A DNA stretch of 64,000 nucleotides. It comes from Carpediemonas membranifera. Lineage: Eukaryota > Fornicata. Positions 19,245 to 29,822 of the stretch are shown piece by piece. Numbering within the stretch: the stretch's first letter is position 1; every line of letters starts with the position of its first letter. The position numbers and the translations under genes were made by a program. The notes beneath the pieces were generated by a model. The model had not been told where the DNA came from. It ran no database searches and saw nothing but the letters and a program-made list of their open reading frames with translations. Location: NCBI GenBank assembly GCA_019828565.1, contig JAHDYR010000015.1, forward strand, positions 861,996-925,995, given 5' to 3'.

Positions 19245-20186
19245 CTAGAAGACGTCTGTCACTCGCTTGACTCTCCTCCGGGTCTGCTTCACTGCCCCCG
19301 TCTCCGCAATGTGCGCCTTAAGCACCTCTTTCGTGACGGCATTTCCCGCCTCTTCCAGTGCCTCCACGGGTGCTTCGAGCGCCTTGGTCGGCATGGCGGC
19401 CATGATGTCCGCCCTGAGCTCTTCGGCCGCGTTCTGCTCGTGAATGGGAGTCTTCTTGCTCGGCTCGATGGCGAATCTTATCTGAAGAACCTCAGACCCT
19501 CCAACGTTGTTGCCTGTCAGCGCCTCCTTCGCAAACTCAGCCTGGGCGCGGGTCTTGTACTCTATAAAAGCCACATTCATGGATGAAATGTAATTAAACT
19601 GCACAAATTGTCCGAACAAACCAAAATGGTATCTCAGTCGCTTGTCCAGCCCCGGCTCATGCGAGGGTAGGTTCGACACGCGGAGGGTGCGACACTCCTT
19701 CAGTCTGGCAGCAGAAGAGGGGTTCCATCCGAACCTGGGCCGGCCGAAGCAATCCTTCGTTTCAGGAATGTGGCGCTGGTGATGCGTCTCGGGGATGCGA
19801 TGAAGGTACTCGCATGCCTCGCCGCGCCAGCACTGGCCGCGGGCAAAGAACACACAGAAGCGGATGGGCGGGCGGAGCTTGTCACCCTGGGTTCGGCCTA
19901 CGTCGCGGGCGGGGTCACAGCGGAACACGTTCTTCACCACAGCGTCCTTCTCCTTGTCTAAGCCCGGCCTTGAGTGATACCAGATGTTGTATAAGCCCTC
20001 ATACGCCTCGGCTTCGAGATCAGGGCGCTTGATCTTCAGTATTTCCTTGCTAATCTGAGGGCGGGCTGGTTTTTCCACTTGCGAAGAGAATTGACGCTCA
20101 AACATGGCATATTTCTCTTTCGTAAGAGTTACAGCCTCTGCCTCAGTTTCAACGGCTGGAGTCTCTTTCAATGCAGTATCTGCCAT
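19245..20186 (-). CDS. CWC2: Pre-mRNA-splicing factor Cwc2/RBM22 family
   Basis: A single 313-residue frame encodes this protein. The Torus-like region with 'YNIWYHSRPGLDKEKDAV' and 'RCDPARDVGRTQGDK' leads into a CCCH zinc finger (C111-x7-C119-x5-C125-x3-H129, 'CVFFARGQCWRGEACEYLH'), then 'DCFGRPRFG' and an RRM at ~166-240 (RTLRVSNLPSH..., 'MNVAFIEYKTRAQAEFAKEAL'). This domain order and the DCFGR block are diagnostic of Cwc2, the NTC-related protein that links the Prp19 complex to U6 snRNA and the catalytic core of the spliceosome. Its presence fits the introns seen in neighbouring genes. The helical C-terminus after 250 is lineage-specific. It is divergent from the small four-exon gene across 153 bp. 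Confidence 0.92.
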   Translation of the reverse strand: MADTALKETPAVETEAEAVTLTKEKYAMFERQFSSQVEKPARPQISKEILKIKRPDLEAEAYEGLYNIWYHSRPGLDKEKDAVVKNVFRCDPARDVGRTQGDKLRPPIRFCVFFARGQCWRGEACEYLHRIPETHHQRHIPETKDCFGRPRFGWNPSSAARLKECRTLRVSNLPSHEPGLDKRLRYHFGLFGQFVQFNYISSMNVAFIEYKTRAQAEFAKEALTGNNVGGSEVLQIRFAIEPSKKTPIHEQNAAEELRADIMAAMPTKALEAPVEALEEAGNAVTKEVLKAHIAETGAVKQTRRRVKRVTDVF

Positions 20187-20339
20187 GCTCGCTGTAGTAG
20201 TCGACCCAACCCCGAGTCGTTCCTGAAAAGAGGAAAAGGACGACGCCGGGCGATGTATTGAGGCAATTTCAGCCTTTACTAGACACGGTTGCCGCGGAAT
20301 GAGCTGAGATGGTGATTAAATCAAACGGAAAACGACAAG

Positions 20340-20845
20340 ATGGATAAGAAAACACTTGGTGAGAGGATTAGCCGCGTTTCAGAGACAGCTATTGGCGGTA
20401 TGTCTATGGTTGCACTGCTCAATGAGTTTGATACCCTATTTGCTGATTCTGGTTTGTCTTTTTCCCATCATCTCACGCATATGACAAGATAGCTCTCTGT
20501 GAAGGCTTATTGACCGCCATTTCAGAAGTTCAATCAGACGTATGCTACATTCCCTACTCTATTTATCACACAGCTTGCTGAATCGCTGAACAAGTTTGAC
20601 GAAACCTCCATACAACAGCAAGTCCTCCCCCAGCAAGCTCACACAGGATCTTTAGTGCCGTCAAGATGATCGAACGCGATGTAACCAAGACCAGTGAGCA
20701 GGTTTCCACCATCAATGACAGCATTGCTGGAGCAGGCCGGGACCTCTCGTACACGACTGACCTGAGGGAGGCACAGACCATGGCAGCTAACCTGGACAAG
20801 GCCGTGGATCTGCTGGGGAAGAAGATGGTCGGCGGACAGCGCTGA
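20340..20845 (+). CDS. Small coiled-coil protein in four exons, unknown function
   Basis: No single frame covers it. Removing three introns with consistent ends gives about 125 residues: 20452-20492 (41 nt, GTTTGT...ATAG), 20540-20573 (34 nt, GTATGC...ATCACACAG) and 20594-20646 (53 nt, GTTTGA...CTCACACAG). The product begins MDKKTLGERISRVSETAIGG, continues 'ALCEGLLTAISEVQSDLAES' and 'LNKIFSAVKMIERDVTKTS', and ends 'AVDLLGKKMVGGQR'. It is entirely helical with heptads, like small subunits of BLOC-1/BORC, Mediator or tethering complexes, but I cannot place it. Three introns in 500 bp make it the most intron-dense gene here. Confidence 0.55.
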
Positions 20846-21168
20846 GTGCTTATATGAGCAGTCATTTGTCATTATCTGGTAAGCCTTGTAGCACCGTAAA
20901 GGGGCTCCGTTTGAACCGTTCCGTTTGTAGACCAGCATAAATGTCTCAGCTCGTCCCATTTACATAGATTACATGGTAGGCTTCAGCCTGTTACAGCCTG
21001 ACCCACCTCCCTCCATCGGATGGACTGTGTGGCGTGGCATCATCTACTGATCACCAGTGCAGCGAGGCCAGGGTCTGCATCATGGTCATGTCTTGTGGCT
21101 TCGCAGCTTGCGTCTGCGGTCGGCGAGTCGTCTGAAAGATCCAAACTGTGAAGTGATCGCTGAAACGA
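20846..21168. other. Intergenic, no gene recognised
   Basis: These 323 bp lie between the four-exon gene and RCC1-like copy 3. They contain a short inverted motif (CATCGGATGGACTGTGTGG region) but no clear coding or RNA signal. Confidence 0.4.
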
Positions 21169-22660
21169 ATGAACAGCGCTAATACCTCGCCGGAAGATGC
21201 TAGAGATACGATTATCTCCGCGTTCCGCGCCTCGATCACCGCAACTGCTTCCATCGCCGGGGACATCCCCTCGTTGCTCTCGCACGCTTACTCCAGACAC
21301 TTCGATGAGCAAGTACCATTGATCCCCAGTGTAGAGAGCACTGCTGCATCAACGAGCGCCGATTCTCTCGATTCCCTCCTCGCCACGCTCTCAGAGATCC
21401 CCCCTCTCAAACCATCCGCGCAAGCCCTCCTCGACCGCGCCCGCTCGATCCTCACCAGCGGCCCCCCGCTGTCCATGAACGTCGAGCTCGCGGATGGCGA
21501 GGACCTCCCACCCTGCCTCTTCACACTCAACCAGGGCGCGGTGTGGGCGTGTCTGGTTGGTGGCTGGGCCAACCCCGACCTCGAGGACAGGGTGCTGGAG
21601 GAGGCTGACGCCCGAAGGTAAGTGCCTCTGGTTCCTCTGCCGCAAGTTCTTCTTCACGCTGAACGTCGCCGAGAAGGACGGCGAGCTATCACTACTCTCC
21701 GCGAGTAAGATGCTACCACCACCGCATGTACATGGGCCGACTCTTCATGCTCGACACTGACACCACCGCCCTCACCAGGGCCAGGATGCCCAGGGCCCTC
21801 GAGGTCTACAGCAGCGGAATCGCACACATTGCCAGGACGCCCAAGGGCCTGTGGGGCTGGGGAACGACCCGCCTCACCTTCCCCGCCTGCCCCAAGATCG
21901 CCGAGCTCGAGGCGAGCCTGCCCGCCTGGGAGAAGCACAGGATGGCGACTGATGTGTCGAGGAAGGGAGATCAGACGTTCATACTCACCCCAGTCGGCAC
22001 TGTCATGGCTGGTGCGACGCCAGCTTCCACCCAGTCGCCGTGCCTACTGGCTTTGTCCCAGATCATATCATGCCTGAACGGAACCGCACCATCATCCTAT
22101 CCATGGGCGATCGGCAGATGATCAGCGGGTGGAATATGTTTGGCCGGCTGGGACTCGGGCACAAGTGTGAGATGACTGGCTTCGTTGACCTGCCTTTCTG
22201 GGTCGACCGGATCATGAATTCTGACCTTTCTCGCTTCAACGTCTTCCTCAGCGGCCGTCAGCTGCTCTTCGCTGGCGAGTTTCCCCATTATATCGCCCAG
22301 TCGGGCCTGCTGCCTGGGTACAGCATGCACAGCCGTTGCCTCACAGCCACCCCGCTCCGGTTCCCAGAGAGGGTCAAGGGGTTCTGGGGCAACAATGATC
22401 AGATGATCTGGGTCACTGATCGCCGCACTCATCTGTCTAGCAACGACAACCTGATCAGTGTGCCCTTTGAGGCAACGGCATTTGGGAGAACTATGGTTCA
22501 TGGTGATGCTAGTAGTGCGTTCTCATTCCGTGACTCGGCTGGCCAGTGGTTCGGAGTTGAAAGTTATTCCAATGGCGTGGCTGAGCTAGTCGAGTGTGAG
22601 GCCTCCAGATCGTGGCATGACATCATCTCCCTGGATATCGACCCAACCCCTCAATCATAA
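21169..22660 (+). pseudogene. RCC1-like gene, copy 3, broken by several small deletions
   Basis: It starts MNSANTSPEDARDTIISAF and reads through 'DIPSLLSHAYSRHF' and 'ELADGEDLPPCLF'. It then hits a stop after a roughly 50-bp deletion relative to copy 2 (the segment encoding KQPHGSEMHDKIRNA is missing). Further differences from copy 2 are losses of 2 and 3 nt near 21685-21765 and two larger deletions at ~21866 (segment encoding YDELGFRSYEF) and ~22023. The downstream blades are open again from 22040 to 22660 ('MISGWNMFGRLGLGHKCEMT'). Between the deletions the DNA matches copy 2 almost perfectly, while both ends are diverged. That suggests a recent inverted duplication or gene conversion limited to the centre. 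Confidence 0.6.
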
Positions 22661-22872
22661 ACTTCGTGAATCGTGACTGAGCTGCCCATAGAGACCCATA
22701 GCGGGAGGGCCGACAGCGAGACTGTCATTGTCCATCCCATGACATCGTAAGAGCCATTCGCTCAGCAGAGAGCTCCTGGCTATGGGCCAACTCGTGTATG
22801 TGCTGCCTTGGGCTTGTGAATCATCATGTGACAGACTGTGCACTTTATGCTCCACTTCAAATCATCAACTCA

Positions 22873-25125
22873 ATGTCAGCACCTTTAATCAACTATGTGG
22901 TGTATGAAGTGCATACAGAGTATTTAATTGTAGCTACGGATAGCCAGACGGGCATGTTCCGCAAGATCGAGATTTCTAGGGTGAATAATGGCCGTAAGCG
23001 CTCCAATCTGCTCTTCACGGCCGATCCCAAGCAATATAGCTGTGCTGAGCTTGATGCATATCTGAGTTCCGTTGGTATTTCACGCTCTGAACTCACCGGC
23101 CTCCCAATCTACGGCATCATCGGCGCCTATCGAGCGCTCTTTGGCTATTATCTTCTCGTAGCCACCGAAGCACAAGAAATCGCCCGCTTAGACGGCCATC
23201 CAGTGTACGAACTGCTTGACTACGAGATGTTACCCCTCTTTAAGCTTCCCCGCCTCGCCCTCCTCGCCCGAAGAAACGAAGACCGGTACGTCGATCTCTT
23301 CGACTCCGAAGCCTTCAAGGACTGCTTCTTCTCGCCAGGCTATGAGCTCGCTGCCACTGTCCAGCGTCACGTCGCTTCCATGCCCAGAAAGAAGTGGACT
23401 TCAACACGCTACTCAACCCAAGACCTAATTTCTCATCGATACGTCCACAACAGCTTTCTCCTCCGCCCATTTACTGCATGCCCACGCGAGTTCCTGACGC
23501 CTGTGGTGTGTGGCAGCGTGGAGCAAGCACTCTGGTCGCTCGGCGGCCGGGAGGTGTCGTTCACACTCGTCATGAGGCGATCCAGACACTACGCAGGCAC
23601 ACGCTACCTCAAGAGAGGAATTACTGACTCGGGCGAGGTCGCAAATCATGCGGAAACCGAGCAAATTGTCGCCACTGGCCCGGCGTCCACTTGGAGAGCA
23701 GGCGCGGTCTCCTCTTTCCTCCAGCTCAGAGGCTCGGTACCAGCGTACTGGACTCAAGAAGCAGACGTCCTTGCTATCAAACCGGACATTGAATGGACCA
23801 TCTGCGACCCTGCCGTTCAAACTCCGTTGAAGCACTTTGCTATGCTAGAGACAGAATACGGGGGTGAGGTTCATGCACTGAATTTAGTCAAGACTACGTC
23901 CGCACGAGAGCGGTATCTGACTCAGCTTCTCAAATATTCGATAGATTACGTCAATAGTCGAGTAGACCGGAAAAAATCTGGCCAAGATTTGACTGAATCA
24001 GCTCTTCGTCGCACGTCCGGCGTACTCCCTGGCGACGAACTCTCCCCCGTCCCCGTGCCATCCCACACTGTCAAGTACACTGCCCTCGACCTTTCATACT
24101 TTATCAAGCACCGCAACTCCGAGCTCGAGGCTGTACTGAGGGACATAGCAGAGCCTGACATTCGTCGGACGGGTATGTTTGCGGTCAGGGTTGGGTTGGA
24201 AGAGCTTGAGATTTGCTGCGAACAGCGCGGGATTCTTCGACAGAACTGCGTCGACTGTCTCGATCGAACGAACGTCGCGCAGACTTTTATAGGTCTAGTA
24301 GCGTTTGAACGCCAGCTCCAGATCTGTGGGGTTCCAGTCGGCCGTATCAGTCCTTCTTCAGCCCTCGGCGAGGCTGTGATGGCAATGTATGCTCGGGCGG
24401 GGGACCGGATAGCCGTCCAGTATGCCGGTAGCACCGCACACAGAGGGAAGTTGACGGAGAACAGCGGCCATGCTCGGGGTACGACGCTTATTACGTCAGT
24501 GCGTCGGTACTACAAGAACGCGTTCTCCGACCACGATAAGCAGCAGTCAATCAACTTGTTCCACGGCAAATTCGTGCCCTCCGCGTCTAGTGCTACGAAT
24601 ATATGGGACGTTGACGACGATACGGTGCTCCATTTCTCCACCAGGGCTGGCGTGCTACCCATGGAACCACCGCAGCCTGAGCTACACCCGGTGAAGAGCT
24701 CACGAGGGTGGTTCGAGGCAGTACACAGCACGGGTGCCAACGCAGGTATCGGAACTAAGCCCGAGCCCGCCGACCTCCCTCTCGAGCCCGAGCCGTGCCC
24801 CATGAGAGTCCCCAGACCAAGTGCAACGGTCCATGATGATGCCATGGTCGGCCTCTCAGCCAAACTCACCGAGCTGGGCGATTATTTGTCTGTCCCAGCC
24901 ATCGTGGCCAGACACATCCCGTTCAGCAGGCTGAAGGTGCTTGAGGAGCAGGTACCGAGAGCCATGGAGCCGGGGCTGTGCCACGATATCATGGGGACGT
25001 ACCATAAGGCGCTGGCATGCGGGGCAGGTGTGTTGGAGCGGAGTGCGGCCGAGCTGGGGCTGTGCGGCTGGGACAATGTTGTTAATGGGTCGCCCGACTG
25101 GTTGAGGGAGGGGAAGGAGGAGTAA
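22873..25125 (+). CDS. Sac-domain phosphoinositide phosphatase
   Basis: It encodes 750 residues from ATG 22873 (MSAPLINYVVYEVHTEY). The Sac catalytic signature RxNCxDCLDRTN is present as 'RQNCVDCLDRTNVAQ', with Cys459 and Arg465 forming the CX5R loop. Upstream are typical Sac features 'GIIGAYRALFGYYLLVATEA', 'RPFTACPREFLTPVVCGS' and 'FSLVMRRSRHYAGTRYLKRG'-like text (here 'FTLVMRRSRHYAGTRYLKRG'). Downstream come 'VQYAGSTAHRGKL' and 'RYYKNAFSDHDKQQSI'. Sac enzymes remove 4- or 5-phosphates from phosphoinositides at ER, Golgi or endosomal membranes. There is no C-terminal transmembrane pair as in Sac1 and no 5-phosphatase domain as in synaptojanin, so it is a soluble Sac protein, possibly closer to Sac2/Fig4. 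Confidence 0.9.
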   Translation: MSAPLINYVVYEVHTEYLIVATDSQTGMFRKIEISRVNNGRKRSNLLFTADPKQYSCAELDAYLSSVGISRSELTGLPIYGIIGAYRALFGYYLLVATEAQEIARLDGHPVYELLDYEMLPLFKLPRLALLARRNEDRYVDLFDSEAFKDCFFSPGYELAATVQRHVASMPRKKWTSTRYSTQDLISHRYVHNSFLLRPFTACPREFLTPVVCGSVEQALWSLGGREVSFTLVMRRSRHYAGTRYLKRGITDSGEVANHAETEQIVATGPASTWRAGAVSSFLQLRGSVPAYWTQEADVLAIKPDIEWTICDPAVQTPLKHFAMLETEYGGEVHALNLVKTTSARERYLTQLLKYSIDYVNSRVDRKKSGQDLTESALRRTSGVLPGDELSPVPVPSHTVKYTALDLSYFIKHRNSELEAVLRDIAEPDIRRTGMFAVRVGLEELEICCEQRGILRQNCVDCLDRTNVAQTFIGLVAFERQLQICGVPVGRISPSSALGEAVMAMYARAGDRIAVQYAGSTAHRGKLTENSGHARGTTLITSVRRYYKNAFSDHDKQQSINLFHGKFVPSASSATNIWDVDDDTVLHFSTRAGVLPMEPPQPELHPVKSSRGWFEAVHSTGANAGIGTKPEPADLPLEPEPCPMRVPRPSATVHDDAMVGLSAKLTELGDYLSVPAIVARHIPFSRLKVLEEQVPRAMEPGLCHDIMGTYHKALACGAGVLERSAAELGLCGWDNVVNGSPDWLREGKEE

Positions 25126-25316
25126 AAAGAAAGCGGGTCTCAGTGTGGGGTTTGTTTTACAAATATTACATGGTGTCATGTATAGTAGAGAGGACTGTAA
25201 TGGCATCGACAGTGATGCCGTGACCAAGTGGAATGTTGTCTGATTTCGAAGGGGGTAAGTGAAGGCTAGGTTTAATATAATTGCTGTGACTGAAAGCCTC
25301 TACCGTACGGTTGAGC

Positions 25317-25707
25317 TTACTCCTGCTCCTCGGTCTCCTCATCAACAGAGTAGTAACGGAGCTGGTAGGAGTTCTTGGCGTTGGCCACGATGCGGAGGTA
25401 GTCGCGGAGATCGTTCTTCTTAAGGAACTTGGCAGCGAGGTACTTGAGGTAGCGCTTGGCGAAAGCGTTCTTGGAAACGATGATGACTGAGTACTTCTCC
25501 ATCTTGATCGTCACGTCGTCACCGAGCTGGCCGGCCTTGCCGTTCTTGCCAACCTTGAAGTGCTCAATGAGGTACTGGTGGAAGTCAGAGATCTCGAAGA
25601 TCTCGTCACGGATGGGCTGCATGCAGTCAACAACGAACTTGGTGGCCTTGGACTGAATAAGAGCGTCATAAGACACGCTTCACAGCTGATTTCTGTGCAT
25701 TTGCCAT
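25317..25707 (-). CDS. RPL22: 60S ribosomal protein L22e
   Basis: There are two exons. ATG 25707 encodes MANAQKSA, then a 31-nt intron (25653-25683, GTGAAG...TTATTCAG) precedes SKATKFVVDCMQPIRDEIF. The protein shows the full eL22 pattern: 'DCMQPIRDEIFEISDFHQYL', 'KAGQLGDDVTIKMEKYSVII', 'FAKRYLKYLAAKFLKKNDL', 'RDYLRIVANAKNSYQLRYY', and an acidic tail EETEEQE. eL22 is a component of the large ribosomal subunit near the exit tunnel and binds rRNA. The intron is required because the ATG frame otherwise stops after 13 codons. Confidence 0.95.
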
Positions 25708-26184
25708 TATCTGCGCTGTCACGAGCATCCAAATGAGGAATTCTCTCAGATTCTCAATCGAGGAATGTCGTGAGAAGCAAGAGCGTTCGGAAACGAAAGA
25801 TATGGACAAAAAGCAAACGAATCACCGTAGCGAATGCGCACAACTACATACCATAAGTGCTAATCGCGGTGCTGTCGGGAACTCGTGCAATAGGGTTTTG
25901 ACAAAAATGGCCGAAACTGGAATAATGCAATGCTGGCTCAATGGGTTTAACAAAGGTAGCGCGCACAATCTAAACTACTTCAACGCTCTTCCCTTCACAT
26001 TCTTCATTCACGGATCACTGACCCTCCAACAAGGCCCAGTCGCACCAGCATGATTCTTGTTAAGTCAGCAGTCAACATATTAGGCCCTTCTACCTCTAAG
26101 GCTAGTCTGATTGATTCACAGAATCTAGAAATATTGAATGGGATCATTCAACGCTGGTCGTCGGATTCTCGCAGCACGAAGAGA
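25708..26184. other. Divergent intergenic region
   Basis: These 477 bp lie between RPL22 and the secreted repeat protein. A 106-codon frame (25733-26053 plus) overlaps the RPL22 promoter and has no protein-like pattern. I see no RNA gene. Confidence 0.45.
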
Positions 26185-29100
26185 ATGAAGTTGAGCTTCC
26201 TCGCCTTGTTTCTGTCCTTCTTCGTTGCTTGTACGTTCGCCCAGCAGACGTATGATCCTGCTGTGAACGCCATTAACGTGGACCACATCTCCAGCGCCGT
26301 TGAGAAGGTTCTCACCTTCTTTGGCTCCCATGTTGATCCTTCCGACGTTTGTAACCATCCTATGGCACTCTGTTGATGCTATCATGCTCAAATCTCCATC
26401 ACACAGATCAAGACTTGCGTTGGCGACCTCAACGATGTCTACAACGAGTTCAACACATTCTCCGAGACCTGGCAGGCCAAGGACTACCCCACAGCCGTCA
26501 CTGACCTTGCTGAAGTGTTTTCCGGCCTCTCAACCGCCATATCCGGCTGTCACCTCTCTGAAGTTGACGAGATCTTCTCCCTAGTCTCTGCAGTTCTCAA
26601 GACCGCCTCTGTCGACGCCAAGGAGGGCGTCCACCTCTACATAGCCGGCAAGGACGCATACGAGGTAATCCTGAAGCTCGAGCAGGACTGGAGAAGCGAA
26701 GATGTAGCCGCTTTCGCCGCGGACTTCTCCACTCTCACGGGGTTCCTCCTCCAAATGGTCGAGTGTACCAACAAGACGTGCCAGCAGGCTCAAACTGTTC
26801 TCAAGACCCTCAACAAGATAGTCCAAGAAACTGCTGCCACTGAGGCCGAAGTTGAGGCTTGTCTTGCAGACGGGGTGACTATCTACAAGCAGTTCGAGAC
26901 ATTCTCAGCCTCCTGGAAGAAGCAGGACTATGTGAACGCCGCCAAGGACCTCGCCACCGCCTTCGATGAAATCGCCACTGGCATCTCCGACTGCGATCTG
27001 GGCGATCTCGACCAGGTCTTCACCCAGTTCGCCGCTCTCCTCAAGACTGCCTCTGTTGACGTGAACAAGGGCGTCGAGCTCTACATTGACGGCCAGAACA
27101 TCGCCCATACCCTCGAGGACCTCTACAATGACTGGGAGGCAACGAATGTCGACGCGATAGCCCAGGACGTCGCCAATCTTGTCGGATACCTCCTGCCCCT
27201 CATCAAGTGCTCCTCTACCGCCTGCCAGACCGCCGCTGGTGTCCTCCGCGTGCTCGACTTTGTCGCTAAGGACCTCACCCCATGCGTTGGCGACATCGAG
27301 AAGGCCGGCACCCAGCTCCACAACGCCGCTGCCCTCTGGGACCGCTCCCAGTACCAGGAGGCCGTCTCCGCGTTCGGCACGGGCCTCCGTACCCTCGGCA
27401 ATGCTGCCCACGACTGCGGTTTCATCGATCTGTCCAAGCTCATCGTCACTGAGGCCCAGCAGATCTTTGGCGCTGATATTAGTGTGCTAAGCAGAGATGT
27501 CAAGGTTGTTGTGGATGATGTCGATATCGCAGACCATATCTACGATGCTGTCAAGGCCCTTGACGGTCACGATTACGTCAAGTTCGGCACGCTCTGCGGT
27601 ACTATCGTTGCTGAGCTCCGTGCCTCTTCTTGCACTTCCGAGGCTTGCATCGTCATCGAGGGTATCCTCGAGGGCGCCAACATCTTCTTCCCCGACCTCT
27701 CAAAGTGCTCTAAGGACCTCGAGGACGGCTACGACGACATCAAGACCGGCTTCACCACCATCACTGGCGGCCACATCACCACTGGCATCCAGGACGTCGC
27801 CACTGGCCTCGACAAGCTCGGTGCTGCCGTCCAGGACTGCGAGCTGCCCGAGCTCGCCCAGCTGATCCAGACCGAGGCGTCCCACCTCACCAAGGCCGAC
27901 GTCTCTGGCATCGGCAAGTACGCCAAGATCATTGTCAAGGGCGTCGACATCTACGACGATGTCTACAAGGCCTCTGAGGACCTCGCCAACCACGACTTCG
28001 CCGGTGCCGGTCTGGCTATCGGTGACTTCCTCTCCCAGATCCGCGGCGCCTCCTGCACGTCCGAGGGCTGCCAGCTCGTCGTCGGCCTCCTCCAGGCCCT
28101 CAACATCGTCCTGCCCGACCTCGAGACGTGCGAGTCTGACTTTGACTCCGCATTCAACGCCTTTGAGGACGGTATCGCCTCTGCCAAGGCCGGCCACTGG
28201 TCCCGCACCATCGATGACTTCGGCAACGGCCTCCATGAGATCTCCCAGGGCGTCTCTGCCTGCCACCTGACCCAGCTCGCCGAGCTCTTCGACCAGGAGG
28301 CCTCTCACATCAAGGGCTCCAAGGTCTCCGAGGCTGAGGGCGTGATCAAGATCCTCGTTGGCGGCCTCGACCTCTTTGACGACATCGACGACGCCTACAA
28401 GTCGTACGAGAAGGGCGACATCACTGACATGGGCAAGAACATCGGCAACGTCGTCTCTGCTCTCCGTTCCATCGGCTGCACCTCCCGCGGCTGCAAGTTC
28501 GCTGAGGGAATCCTCTCTGCAGTCGGCGAGGCCATCGTTGACTTCGCCCCCTGCGCCTCGACCCTCGAGCAGGCCATGACCGCGTTCGAGCAGGGCGTCA
28601 AGTACATCGAGGAAGAGAAGTGGGATGCCGCTCTCAAGAGCTTCAACCTCGGCCTCGAGGACGTCGCCTCCGCCACCAAGACCTGCCTCATCCCCCACCT
28701 CGAGGACGACCTCAACAACTTCGCCAAGCTCTTCAAGCTCGGCAAGACTGAGGGCGTCTCCGGTGACCTCAAGCTCCTCGTCGCTGGCATCAACATCTTC
28801 GAGGACCTCCAGTCAGCCGCCGCGAACTTCAAGAACGGCGACTACGCCGCCTTCGGCCAGACTCTCGGCTCGATCATGAGTGTCATTAAGTCCGACCTCG
28901 ACACGAACTGTGACAACGACGAGTGGTGCCTCCTCCTCCAGGGCGCCGTCCAGGGCCTCAACCTCATCCTGCCCAACGTCCACCAGTGCAAGCACGACGG
29001 CCAGACCGTCTGGAATGACCTCGTTGAGGCCTACGACGCGCACAAGTCACATAACTATAAGGACGCCGTCAAGGACATCGCCCACGCCATGGATGAGTTC

Positions 29101-29328
29101 AAGGCGCTCGTCGGCGACTGCCAGCTCGAGGAGCTCGCCGATCTTATCCTGCAGCTCGTCGGTGACCTTACTGGCGCCTCCGTGAGCTGGTGGGAGAAGC
29201 TGGTGAAGATCGTGATCCACGGCATCGACATTGCTGATGACGTCATCGACCTCGTCGAGGATGTCGAGAGCAGCAACGTTTTTGGAAGTGGCATCGACAT
29301 CGCTAAGCTCATCAAAATTCTTCTATAA
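26185..29328 (+). CDS. Secreted protein of seven tandem ~143-residue cysteine-rich helical repeats
   Basis: A signal peptide (MKLSFLALFLSFFVACTFA) opens the protein. A 60-nt intron (26347-26406, GTTTGT...CATCACACAG) follows residue 54, and the product is about 1027 residues. From residue ~56 a unit recurs at about 56, 202, 346, 487, 627, 768 and 913 (last unit shorter). Each unit has a Cys near its start (KTC, EAC, TPC, SKC, ETC, APC, HQC) and a 'W..Y..A...L..' amphipathic stretch. It then has a second Cys (GCHL, DCDL, DCGF, DCEL, ACHL, TCLI, DCQL), a 'V.G.DI.DD' segment, and a Cys pair (CTNKTC, CSSTAC, SCTSEAC, SCTSEGC, GCTSRGC). No TM helix follows, so it is predicted to be secreted or vacuolar. 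I do not recognise the repeat as a named domain. Confidence 0.8.
26347..26406 (+). other. 60-nt intron
   Basis: It runs GTTTGT to CATCACACAG, phase 0, and contains an in-frame stop (TGA at 26373). It is the clearest intron of the window and defines the local donor and acceptor style. Confidence 0.85.
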
Positions 29329-29508
29329 ATCTTTTGATCGGTTTATCGCTGAGACGTTTCGTGCAATGATTTCTGATGGAGATGGCGTGTGCTTCACAAT
29401 AACATCTCGTGCGCTCACACTCGTTTGACGTGCGGGTGACCCACACTGGCCAATTCGGGTCCCCACGCCCCATAAATACCCCCACATGCTTTAATGATGA
29501 CTTCATTT

Positions 29509-29822
29509 CTCAGCCCGGCAGTCAGCCCACCGTAGTGGACTTCAAGATCACTAACCACCGTTCTTCGGCTTACTCTGTCAAAACAACGCACAACAGAGAC
29601 TACTCGGCGACCGTAATTCCCGCAATCTCCTCCGTCCTCGGCGCCACCAGCGTCACCCCGACCCACCACGCCCAGATCCCGCGTCCCTGCTGGATCGACT
29701 CCCTCGCCCACGTGTGCGGCCTCTCTGAGGACGCCACCAAGGCTCTCCACCGTGCTGTTGCCCTCGCTCACTGGAACGGCAACGATGCCATCTGGGGCTC
29801 CGTCCCCTTCTCCCGCTCCTAA
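29509..29822 (+). pseudogene. 3' fragment of a restriction-like-endonuclease (RLE) LINE
   Basis: The translated end 'QPTVVDFKITNHRSSAYSVK', 'DYSATVIPAISSV', 'RPCWIDSLAHVCGLSEDA' and 'HRAVALAHW' matches block by block the better-preserved fragment at 57328-57897. The 'VVDFKIT' strand fits the D-x-K half of the PD-(D/E)xK nuclease found at the C-terminus of R2/NeSL/EhLINE-like RTs. The zinc-knuckle and RT parts are missing, so this copy is strongly 5'-truncated. It ends with TAA at 29820-29822. Confidence 0.55.
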
